Both the position numbers and the translations under genes were made by a program. A DNA stretch of 64,000 nucleotides, from positions 434,001-498,000 of the forward strand of contig NZ_JAUUUU010000001.1 of the NCBI RefSeq assembly GCF_030676955.1, given 5' to 3'. Below are positions 1 to 7,030 of this stretch, one piece after another. The notes beneath the pieces were generated by a model that was given only the letters and a program-made list of their open reading frames with translations, did not search any database and was not told the origin of the DNA. The stretch is from Porticoccus litoralis (GTDB taxonomy: Bacteria; Pseudomonadota; Gammaproteobacteria; Pseudomonadales; Porticoccaceae). How positions within the stretch are numbered: position 1 is the first letter of the stretch; the number at the start of each line of letters is the position of its first letter.

Positions 1-155
1 GCAATTTCTGCCAGACGACTGGCTTCAGGGGTCAATCCCAGTGGAATCAGGGTAACAACGATAAAAAAGAAAATGACCGGGTTGGCGATTTCGCCGCGAT
101 TGCGGAAAGCCAGCAACAGATCTCGTCGCAGTATGGAGATAAAACCACTTCCCAT
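1..155 (-). CDS. ccmB: Heme exporter protein CcmB (N-terminal part only)
   Basis: The gene runs off the left edge, so only about 51 N-terminal residues are present. They read as a short basic start (two Arg followed by Asp-Leu-Leu-Leu), an Arg-Asn-Arg-Gly-Glu stretch, a Phe-rich first membrane segment and a Leu-Thr-Pro-Glu motif, which is the typical beginning of CcmB. CcmB is the inner-membrane permease that works with the ATPase CcmA, CcmC and CcmD to release haem-loaded CcmE during cytochrome c maturation. The ATG lies two bases after the ccmA stop, so the two genes are one transcriptional unit and probably translationally coupled. Confidence 0.85.
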   Translation of the reverse strand, partial: MGSGFISILRRDLLLAFRNRGEIANPVIFFFIVVTLIPLGLTPEASRLAEI

Positions 156-157
156 GA

Positions 158-796
158 CTAGGACACCCTTCCAGAACCCGCCAGAGAGAGACGGCGCATA
201 CCCGGAATGCCGACATCCTGGTGGGTAGACAGAATGACCATGCCGCCGCGCCCGGCGTGATTCACCAGCAGGGACTGCAGCTCGGCAACCCCCTGCTTGT
301 CAATAGCGGTAAACGGTTCATCCAGCACCCACAACAGTGCCTGCGTCACCAATAAACGGGCCAGTGCTGCCCGGCGCTGCTGCCCGGCAGACAGGGAATA
401 ACAGGGGACATCCTCGTACCCGCGCAAACCGATCTGGGCCAGCACCTCTTCATCGGCCAACGGGTTCTGATCGGTATGCACACGGCGCCACCATTGCAGG
501 TTTTCCAGTGGTGACAAGGATTGCTTGAGGCCCGGCAAGTGCCCAAGAAAAAGCAGGCTCTGCAGGTATTCACTGCGTTGACGACGGATATCGATCCCCT
601 GCCAGCTCAATATGCCGTCAGTGGGCGAAAGAGCCGTAGCAATGATACGTAATAGTGTGGTTTTTCCCGCCCCGTTGGGGCCCTCAACCTGAAGAATGTC
701 GCCGCCATTGAGCTCCGTGTTGACAGTGGAAAACAGCAGTCTGTCATCACGCTCAAAGGCTATGTCATGGAGTTTAAAAACAGCGGGTTGCGACAA
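158..796 (-). CDS. ccmA: Cytochrome c biogenesis ATP-binding export protein CcmA
   Basis: This 212-residue single-domain ABC ATPase powers the CcmABCD complex that releases holo-CcmE in the periplasm. A Walker A motif (GPNGAGKTT, around residue 40), an ABC signature (LSAGQQRR, around residue 137) and a Walker B motif with the catalytic Glu (LWVLDEPF, around residue 155) are all present, and the length is normal for CcmA. The start is a TTG: an in-frame TAG lies just upstream and no in-frame ATG or GTG fits, and I see no good Shine-Dalgarno. It is followed at two bases by ccmB. The signature and the ccmB neighbour separate it from other small ABC ATPases. Confidence 0.92.
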   Translation of the reverse strand: MSQPAVFKLHDIAFERDDRLLFSTVNTELNGGDILQVEGPNGAGKTTLLRIIATALSPTDGILSWQGIDIRRQRSEYLQSLLFLGHLPGLKQSLSPLENLQWWRRVHTDQNPLADEEVLAQIGLRGYEDVPCYSLSAGQQRRAALARLLVTQALLWVLDEPFTAIDKQGVAELQSLLVNHAGRGGMVILSTHQDVGIPGMRRLSLAGSGRVS

Positions 797-903
797 CGGC
801 TACGGGTCCGGACAGTGGCAAAAGCGCTATTATGCCAAAACTTATGGAGGGGAGGTAAAAAGTTGACACGGCCAGGATCGACGATAGAGCCCGGCCGAAA
901 AGA

Positions 904-1086
904 TTAATCCAGATCGAAATCGTAATCGCGTATCATTTTTTGCAGACGACGTTCTTCCAGTCGGTCTTCAAGACGGCGCCTGGATTCAGATGTCATGACT
1001 TTTATCGATTCCGCTTCCGGCTCTTCAGTATTGTTGTCATCCTCGACGTCGAAATCGTCATCTTCTACTGCGTCTTCGCTACTCAT
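904..1086 (-). CDS. Small acidic conserved protein, PA3496-like
   Basis: This is a 60-residue protein whose first half is almost entirely Asp/Glu/Asn and whose second half is a charged Arg/Glu/Leu helix ending in an Asp-Tyr-Asp-Phe-Asp tail. That layout (acidic low-complexity head, RRRLEDRLEERRL-type helix, acidic aromatic tail) resembles the small PA3496-like proteins of Pseudomonas and relatives. This is recall of the family, not a search, and its function is not known to me. Translation is well supported: a GGAGG lies at 1096-1100, nine bases before the ATG. It stands alone between the arsenosugar operon and ccmA. Confidence 0.7.
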   Translation of the reverse strand: MSSEDAVEDDDFDVEDDNNTEEPEAESIKVMTSESRRRLEDRLEERRLQKMIRDYDFDLD

Positions 1087-1212
1087 ACCGAAATACCTCC
1101 ATCTCGATATTGACCACTACAGCGAAACAGTGAATTTATCACTGCATTTTTGCGCAAAATAGGTGCAAATCAATAAACGGTCAAGAAAAATAACTTCTTA
1201 TATTTCATGGTA

Positions 1213-1851
1213 TTAGTAGTTTTTCGCAAAAAAATCCAGTTTTTTGTGGCCGGATAGGAGGTGTAAATCAGCCGGGCGGTCAATATCGGGTAGCATTTGC
1301 AGCTCCCGCCAGTCCCAACCTATCTCCGTTAAACGTGTCCGGGTGACGCCCATGACACCGGACGAACCCCAAGGAATACCTTGGAACAATGCCGGGTCAA
1401 ACCGGGTTAATCCCACCAGTACATAGCCACCGTCCTCGGCAGGGACAAAGGCAGCCGGCACCTCATCCAGCAGCTGTAACGTGGTATTGAGGGTTTGAAC
1501 CGAGAGTGCCGGGCAGTCACTACCGATTAACACGACCTTGTCGTAGTGGTGCAAGCAGGTTTGGAATGCTGACGCCATGCGCACACCCAAATCGCTCCCC
1601 TGCTGCAGGTGCAGCGAGACAGGAAGACCTTCAACCAATTGCTGAAAATATGGGTGGGGCTCGCTGCACCAGAGCTGTTGACAGACTCCTGTTTCATGCA
1701 CGAACTGCGACAGCACGTGTTCTACCAGCGCACAATGCAAATCAAGGCAGCCCTGTTCTCCCAGACTGGATTGCAACCGGGTTTTCACCTGTCCGAGGAT
1801 AGGCGCCTTGGCAAACTGCACCAGGCAGCTAGCGGGGTCGGTCGATGTCAT
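1213..1851 (-). CDS. DUF2064 glycosyltransferase-like protein, arsenosugar-associated (TIGR04282 type)
   Basis: This 212-residue protein has the nucleotidyltransferase/glycosyltransferase-A-like fold of DUF2064. It has an N-terminal FAKAPxxGxVKTRL motif (residues 13-26), a central IGSDCPAL motif containing the metal-binding Asp, and an EDGGYVLVG motif. The TIGR04282 subgroup is encoded beside ArsS in bacteria that make arsenosugar-type compounds. Its exact reaction is not established, though a sugar or nucleotide-sugar transfer is likely. It is the third gene of the operon and overlaps the preceding glycosyltransferase by 23 bases, which argues for coupled translation. Confidence 0.85.
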   Translation of the reverse strand: MTSTDPASCLVQFAKAPILGQVKTRLQSSLGEQGCLDLHCALVEHVLSQFVHETGVCQQLWCSEPHPYFQQLVEGLPVSLHLQQGSDLGVRMASAFQTCLHHYDKVVLIGSDCPALSVQTLNTTLQLLDEVPAAFVPAEDGGYVLVGLTRFDPALFQGIPWGSSGVMGVTRTRLTEIGWDWRELQMLPDIDRPADLHLLSGHKKLDFFAKNY

Positions 1852-2521
1852 TCGTGTAATAACTGCCAGCCAGATACTGTGGGGACGCCCCGAAAAAATA
1901 GGCCAGTCGCAGGCGCCACATCTCCAGAACTGTTCTCAAGATTCCCCGGGTTTCCCAGCGGCGGCTGGAGGTAGTAACAGGGTGACGCTGTCGTGAGGGA
2001 CGACACCGGCCCTTGAGAAGCCGACAAATAGACACATCTTCCATCAACGGAATCGCCGGGTAACCACCAATAGCGTCAAACAGGTCGCGGCGCACAAACA
2101 ATCCCTGATCGCCGGTGGCAATACCCGAGAGAGCCGAGCGCCAGCACATAGCCCTCTCAATCACACGAAAAAGCCAGGCCCGACCACTCAGGCGCACCGG
2201 GAAAAAGCCCCATGCCGCCCCAAGCAGATCATCCGCTGAAAATGTCGGCGGTAGATGGCTATCCACATGCAGGAACAACAGGTAGTCACCACTGGCGGCG
2301 GACGCGCCCCTATTCATCTGAACGCCCCTGCCGCGGTCACTGTCTATCACCACATCCACCAGGGGCTTTGCCAGCCGTACGGTATCGTCCTCGCTGCCGC
2401 CATCCACAAGCAGCACTTCAACTCCCTGATCACGCAATAGCTGCAGTCGTGTCAGGGCATGAACAATTTCACCGGATTCGTTGAGTGCAGGTATCACAAT
2501 ACTCAGGGAAACCCGGGGCAT
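1829..2521 (-). CDS. Family 2 glycosyltransferase, arsenosugar-associated (TIGR04283 type)
   Basis: This is a GT2 glycosyltransferase of 230 residues. It has the classic SIVIPALNE start of a GT-A domain, an LLVDGGSEDDT nucleotide-binding segment, a FLHVDSHLPP stretch (the DxD-equivalent region) and a GDQGLFVRRDLF acceptor-side motif. This subgroup normally sits next to arsS and is thought to act in arsenosugar or related arsenolipid synthesis; the acceptor is not known. The frame opens further upstream, but I chose the ATG at 2521 because it gives the canonical MPRVSLSIVIPALNE start and overlaps the arsS stop as TGATG. Confidence 0.87.
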   Translation of the reverse strand: MPRVSLSIVIPALNESGEIVHALTRLQLLRDQGVEVLLVDGGSEDDTVRLAKPLVDVVIDSDRGRGVQMNRGASAASGDYLLFLHVDSHLPPTFSADDLLGAAWGFFPVRLSGRAWLFRVIERAMCWRSALSGIATGDQGLFVRRDLFDAIGGYPAIPLMEDVSICRLLKGRCRPSRQRHPVTTSSRRWETRGILRTVLEMWRLRLAYFFGASPQYLAGSYYTNDIDRPR

Positions 2522-3495
2522 CAGGCCAGTGCCCCGCCACAGCTGCTGCCCTGACCTGCCGCACAACCATAACAATGATCACCCACGACAATGGTTTGCC
2601 CCTCCAGATTGGATGGCAGCAGGTCTTGTAAATGGCGCTGCCGGTCCGATGCTATCAGCTGGTCGCTCGCCACCATCGGCATTGCCAGCATCTGGTTAAA
2701 ATCACAATCAAACAGATTCCCTTGCCAATCAACGCTGACCGTATCGCGACACATCAAGCCCTCCAGATTGGCGGCCTGAAAATTATCTTTCAGTAACTGC
2801 ATGTAGGGCTCGTAATCACCTTTGGCCAGCAATGTCGCGCCAAACCGGCTGATGGGCATGTTGGTAATGGTGTACAGCTCGTTGAAGTCGATACCAAAAT
2901 CGCGGTACAGGCGCTCCCGATAGGTTTCCTGTAACTGTTGCTGAGGAGGCGGCAGAAAAGCGCCCCCCGGGTTGTAAACAAGATTCAATGGCAGCCCGGA
3001 ATCCCTGCCGTAACCCAGTTGATTAAGCCGCTGAAGTCCATCAATACTCTGCTTAAAAATACCCTTGCCGCGTTGCTGGTCGACATTCTGCTCGGTGTAA
3101 CAGGGCAGTGACGCCACCACGGTCACACCCTTCTCTGCCAGAAATTCGGCCGTATCCTCATACCCCTCAGTGACCAGGATAGTCAGGTTGCAGCGGTCAA
3201 TAACTGTGATACCCAGGGACACAGCTTCGCGTACGATGTCACGAAACTGTGGGTGCATCTCAGGTGCCCCCCCGGTGAGATCGAGTGTGTCCGGGCAAGT
3301 CTGGCGCAATACGTCCACAAGCAGAGACACCGTTTCTGCGCTCATCATCTCTGTACGACCGGGTCCGGCATTGACGTGACAGTGACTGCAGCTCTGGTTA
3401 CAGCGGTAACCCAGATTCACTTGCAGATTTTTAAGACCCTGGCGTTTTAGGGGGGGAAAGTCGGTTTTGAGCAATAACGGTTTGGTATCAAGCAT
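2521..3495 (-). CDS. arsS: Arsenosugar biosynthesis radical SAM protein ArsS
   Basis: This is a radical SAM enzyme with a CNQSCSHC cluster motif (CX3CX2C) and a C-terminal Cys-rich tail (CYGCAAGQGSSCGG) that is diagnostic of ArsS/DUF3641 proteins. The family attaches a 5'-deoxyadenosyl group to dimethylated arsenic, the committed step to arsenosugars. With the ATG at 3495 the protein has 324 residues and starts MLDTKPLLL, as in relatives I remember. The frame is open to an ATG at 3567, which would add 24 unconserved residues; neither start has a clear Shine-Dalgarno. It leads an operon with the two glycosyltransferase-like genes. The partner methyltransferase ArsM is not in this window. Confidence 0.92.
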   Translation of the reverse strand: MLDTKPLLLKTDFPPLKRQGLKNLQVNLGYRCNQSCSHCHVNAGPGRTEMMSAETVSLLVDVLRQTCPDTLDLTGGAPEMHPQFRDIVREAVSLGITVIDRCNLTILVTEGYEDTAEFLAEKGVTVVASLPCYTEQNVDQQRGKGIFKQSIDGLQRLNQLGYGRDSGLPLNLVYNPGGAFLPPPQQQLQETYRERLYRDFGIDFNELYTITNMPISRFGATLLAKGDYEPYMQLLKDNFQAANLEGLMCRDTVSVDWQGNLFDCDFNQMLAMPMVASDQLIASDRQRHLQDLLPSNLEGQTIVVGDHCYGCAAGQGSSCGGALA

Positions 3496-3628
3496 CGGCT
3501 CATTCTGCCAAATTATGTGCAGGTTGAGACCAGGCTGAGGTGAAAAAGTTTGCCATTGCTGCTGCATGACCGTTTGCTAGTATGTATCAACTAAAGACTC
3601 CTCAGCTGAGAATAGAAGACATTTTTTT

Positions 3629-4342
3629 ATGGGCACTACACCTTATCAGTCTATTGTCGTGCTAACCGGCGCAGGCATTTCTGCAGAATCCGGTATTCGC
3701 ACTTTCCGCGCCAGCGATGGCCTATGGGAAGATCATCGCATCGAGGATGTGGCATCTCCTGAAGGTTTTGAGCGCGATCCCGATACTGTCCACCGCTTCT
3801 ATAACCTGCGCAGACACCAGTTGCTCCACGAAAATATTGTCCCGAATGCCGCCCACAAGGCGCTGGCCGATTTTGAAAAACGGTTTAACGGCACATTCAC
3901 CCTGGTGACCCAGAACATTGACAACCTCCACGAGCAGGCTGGAAGCCGCCAGCCGCTGCATATGCACGGTGAACTGCTAAAAATTCGCTGCAGCGCCAGC
4001 GGAAAAATCTATGATTGCTTGGAAGACACGGCTACCCACTCAGTCTGCCCATGCTGCGGTATCCCGGGCCAGTTAAGGCCCCACGTGGTCTGGTTTGGAG
4101 AAATGCCGCTTTATATGGATGAGATCTACCGGGTGCTGGATCAATGTGACCTGTTCATTGCCATCGGCACATCGGGCAATGTCTACCCGGCTGCAGGTTT
4201 TTTTGAAATCGCCAGGGCCGCTGGCGCCCATACGGTAGAGCTAAACCTTGAACCCTCTGTCAATGGTTCTCGGTTTGAAGAACAATGCTATGGAATGGCT
4301 TCAGAGGTAGTGCCCCAATACCTGCATACTATCTGCCCATGA
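3629..4342 (+). CDS. cobB: NAD-dependent protein deacylase, Sir2 family (CobB)
   Basis: This 237-residue sirtuin should remove acyl groups from protein lysines using NAD. Visible motifs are GAGISAESGIRTFR (residues 14-27), TQNIDNLH (94-101), the catalytic His in HMHGEL (His113), a Cys cluster at about 121-143 that could bind zinc, and GTSGNVYPA near the NAD ribose site. Tyr58 and Arg61 form the Y-x-x-R pair that in SIRT5 and E. coli CobB recognises succinyl and malonyl lysine, so desuccinylase activity is likely beside deacetylation. It is transcribed away from arsS across a 60- to 130-bp gap and converges on the aspartoacylase-like gene. Confidence 0.95.
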   Translation: MGTTPYQSIVVLTGAGISAESGIRTFRASDGLWEDHRIEDVASPEGFERDPDTVHRFYNLRRHQLLHENIVPNAAHKALADFEKRFNGTFTLVTQNIDNLHEQAGSRQPLHMHGELLKIRCSASGKIYDCLEDTATHSVCPCCGIPGQLRPHVVWFGEMPLYMDEIYRVLDQCDLFIAIGTSGNVYPAAGFFEIARAAGAHTVELNLEPSVNGSRFEEQCYGMASEVVPQYLHTICP

Positions 4343-4360
4343 CCACCAGAAATCCGGCTG

Positions 4361-5476
4361 TCAACCTGAGGACAAGGAACCTACCCCAGCAAAAAAATCG
4401 GGCCAGTGGTCATCGGTCGGGGCTTCCTCGAGCTGGTGATAGGATTCTTTAACCGCGTACATCAGACAATCGCTGAGTGCTATCCTCGGTGTGGTTGTCA
4501 CCATAAACAACTTCAGCGTTACCCGTGGAAACAACTTGCCCTGGCGAGCCACGAAATACTGATCTATCACATTCTGCCCTCTGGCATCGACCAGTCTGAG
4601 AGCATCCAGCCCCTTCGGCCCCAACCAGGCCAGGGGAGAATCCACCCGAGCAATGCCAAAATTGCGGCGATCGATCTGCGTGGGTAGTGTGATATCCACG
4701 CCTTCACAGGGCGTATCTGCATAACAGAGGCTAGCGCCCTTCTGCAGCTCCAGTCGCACCGGGTGGCGATAAATATCCAGCGCCAGTTTTTCTTCTTTGG
4801 GCAGTGAGGCCGCCTCTGCCAGATTGCTCGCGGTAAGAAATCGCCGCAGACCTTCAATAGCGACGTAATCAGACAGTCGTTGATTCGCACCACCGCACTC
4901 CACAGTCAGGATCGGGCAGCCCAGGTCCATCACCTCCATGAGAGCGCCAAGACGAATGTCGGTAATGATCAAGCGGTGGGTAAAGAGGGGAGCCAAATCA
5001 TAAAAGCAGTCGTGCTCAGCCGCGCAGACAGCAAATGCAGGCCCGTCCCCGGACGTATTATGAATATCTATGACCGCTTCCGGTTGATGATCCCGGATCA
5101 ACGCCAGCAGTGCTTGAGCCAGTTGTCCCTGCTCCCCTGCCACCGGGGAGGTAAACAACCGGTTCATATCCTCCAACGGGGGAAGAAAACGGTGGGTAAA
5201 CAGCGGCTCCGCCAGTGCCGAAGAGACAGACACAATTGCCACAAACATCGTCACCTGGGGCCGAAAACCTTCTAGTAACAGCTGGTGAATCGCCTTGAGC
5301 CCCGAGGGCTCGTTACCGTGTAAAAGTGTCACCACAAAGCGGCAACGACCTTGATCTGCACCATCCAGGCGTAGCAGGGTGGGCACAGCCAGCTGCTGCA
5401 GAAACTCTTCTACAGATGCTGGAATGGACGAAACCGGCGGGTTATTCAGTTCCTGAAAGGCTGATCCCTGAGACAT
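4361..5476 (-). CDS. Succinylglutamate desuccinylase/aspartoacylase family zinc hydrolase
   Basis: This is a 371-residue M14-type metal hydrolase of the AstE/AspA family, which cleaves N-acyl amino acids. An LLHGNEPSGLKAI segment supplies the HxxE zinc ligands, an AVIDIHNTSGDGPAF segment supplies the third His and substrate-binding residues, and a conserved TVECGGANQ motif follows. The substrate cannot be read from sequence. It is the last gene of a same-strand set after the glutamate-cysteine ligase-like and glutamate synthase-like genes, which suggests an N-acylated or gamma-glutamyl substrate. It is not obviously the arginine-catabolic AstE, because no astCADB genes are nearby. Confidence 0.85.
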   Translation of the reverse strand: MSQGSAFQELNNPPVSSIPASVEEFLQQLAVPTLLRLDGADQGRCRFVVTLLHGNEPSGLKAIHQLLLEGFRPQVTMFVAIVSVSSALAEPLFTHRFLPPLEDMNRLFTSPVAGEQGQLAQALLALIRDHQPEAVIDIHNTSGDGPAFAVCAAEHDCFYDLAPLFTHRLIITDIRLGALMEVMDLGCPILTVECGGANQRLSDYVAIEGLRRFLTASNLAEAASLPKEEKLALDIYRHPVRLELQKGASLCYADTPCEGVDITLPTQIDRRNFGIARVDSPLAWLGPKGLDALRLVDARGQNVIDQYFVARQGKLFPRVTLKLFMVTTTPRIALSDCLMYAVKESYHQLEEAPTDDHWPDFFAGVGSLSSG

Positions 5477-5525
5477 CGTCGTCTGCCTACCTCACTGTCA
5501 TCTTCATAAGTTTAACACCGGCAAG

Positions 5526-7010
5526 TTAAAGGTCCGGCCACTGGGCTACTGGAACATTGGCGTTGGAGTGATGACAGTATGCTTTCAGCAGTTGCAGACA
5601 AGCCTCATGGTTCCCATGCCCGTTGCCCACCAAGCGGTTATATTGTTGCAACTGCCAACTGGCACCCGTCTGCCCGCTCTGCAGCCTGTCACTGATTAAC
5701 GATAACCAGGTTTGGGCTTCTTCCTTGTTCACACCGACCTGAATCAGACCTTTCTCCGCGACGGGCAATAACTGCTCCAGCACAGCGGCTAATGACCGCT
5801 CCTCGAGACTGTTCTGATGGGCGTTGGGCCAGTAGATGGACGCCCCCATTCCGTGCTGAGCGGCACGGTAAAAGTTGGTACGGGCATAGGAAAAGGGTAG
5901 CGCAGATAGCAACGGCTCCACATCTTCCGACAACCCCTGGGCCAGCCCAATAAACAATGCTGCGTTAGCCGCCATATCCGCAGCACTGGGGCCCGCAGGC
6001 AGGACACGCATTTCTATACGCAAATGGGGGTCATTACACGGATCATAGATCGGGCGATTCCAGGACCAGATGGTGCCATCATGCAGGCGCAGCTCCTCCA
6101 GTTTCGGCACGCCTCCCTGAGCCACCACGGCCAACGGGTCCTCATCACTGAGTATCGGGATCAGGGGTGGATAGAGCTGAACAGTCTCGCGGAACAGCTC
6201 GATTAGACTATGGCGCAACCAGCCCTGTCCGAAACTGACCCTTGGCGGAGGTACGGGATGTTCGGACTGGCTATTGAGCCCATCAATGGACTGGCAGAAC
6301 AGTGGCACTCGGGTTTCATGCCAAAGGCGATGGCCGAGCAATAATGGCGAATTTGCCGACACCCCCACCATTAGGGGAGTAACCAGCTGCGTAGCATTCC
6401 ACAGGTTCACCATGTCCTGCCCTCGAGGGCGATAATGAATCTGGAAGGACGTGCAGGCGCCTTCCAGGGTGACATCATCGTGGACCAGATTCATGCTGTC
6501 CTGCCCCTCAATACGAATGCCTGTGCTCTGGCGGCGCTGTTGAACCGCTTCCGCAAGCACACGATAACGGGGTAGATCCGTCATCACCTGTGGACCAAAG
6601 TCCCTCTCCTGCAAGGTCGGCAAAATTCCGATAGGTAGTACCTGCCCCTGCCACGGGTCCATCTTCTGGTTCAATCCGGCGAGATTGTCCAGTATCTGCT
6701 GCTGCAGAGCGGTGAATGGTGCACCGGTGCCAGGAAGGGGGGTGAAATTGAGTTCGAGGTTATACCGGTTTAATTCCAGTGTTAGCGTTGGGTCGTCATA
6801 GGTGTCTTGAACGGCCTGGTTTTCGAGCACGGGACGCCCTTCGCCATCCAGCAGATATAACTCAAGCTCCGCGCCGATGGAGGGCTCTCCCAGCCCAAAA
6901 CCGGGTCGCTCCAGCACCAGTTCAAGAGCCTCCAGGCACTGGTGCAACTTGTCCTGAAAAGCAAGAAAGTCTTTTTCGCTGAAGCTGGTCTTTTGAATAA
7001 ATTGCCCCAT
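5526..7010 (-). CDS. Glutamate-cysteine ligase family 2 (GCS2/YbdK-like) carboxylate-amine ligase
   Basis: This 494-residue enzyme belongs to the GCS2 family, which joins an amino-acid carboxylate to an amine through an acyl phosphate. Supporting segments are IGAELELYLLD near the N terminus, YNLELNFTPLPG, an SCxxFQIHYRP-like stretch and RIEMRVLPAGPS in the centre, matching the Glu-rich Mg-ATP site. It is unlike the GshA of E. coli. A strong GGAGG at 7016-7020 precedes the ATG by five bases. It lies 20 bp behind the glutamate synthase-like gene, so glutamate is a reasonable substrate guess, but whether the acceptor is cysteine is unknown. Confidence 0.85.
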   Translation of the reverse strand: MGQFIQKTSFSEKDFLAFQDKLHQCLEALELVLERPGFGLGEPSIGAELELYLLDGEGRPVLENQAVQDTYDDPTLTLELNRYNLELNFTPLPGTGAPFTALQQQILDNLAGLNQKMDPWQGQVLPIGILPTLQERDFGPQVMTDLPRYRVLAEAVQQRRQSTGIRIEGQDSMNLVHDDVTLEGACTSFQIHYRPRGQDMVNLWNATQLVTPLMVGVSANSPLLLGHRLWHETRVPLFCQSIDGLNSQSEHPVPPPRVSFGQGWLRHSLIELFRETVQLYPPLIPILSDEDPLAVVAQGGVPKLEELRLHDGTIWSWNRPIYDPCNDPHLRIEMRVLPAGPSAADMAANAALFIGLAQGLSEDVEPLLSALPFSYARTNFYRAAQHGMGASIYWPNAHQNSLEERSLAAVLEQLLPVAEKGLIQVGVNKEEAQTWLSLISDRLQSGQTGASWQLQQYNRLVGNGHGNHEACLQLLKAYCHHSNANVPVAQWPDL

Positions 7011-7030
7011 TCAGACCTCCTAAAAACTGC

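Noticed and set aside
797..903. Terminator after the small acidic protein gene
   Set aside because: The CGGCC/GGCCG arms near 870-898 have a 19-base loop and only a distant T-run, so a terminator is not convincing.
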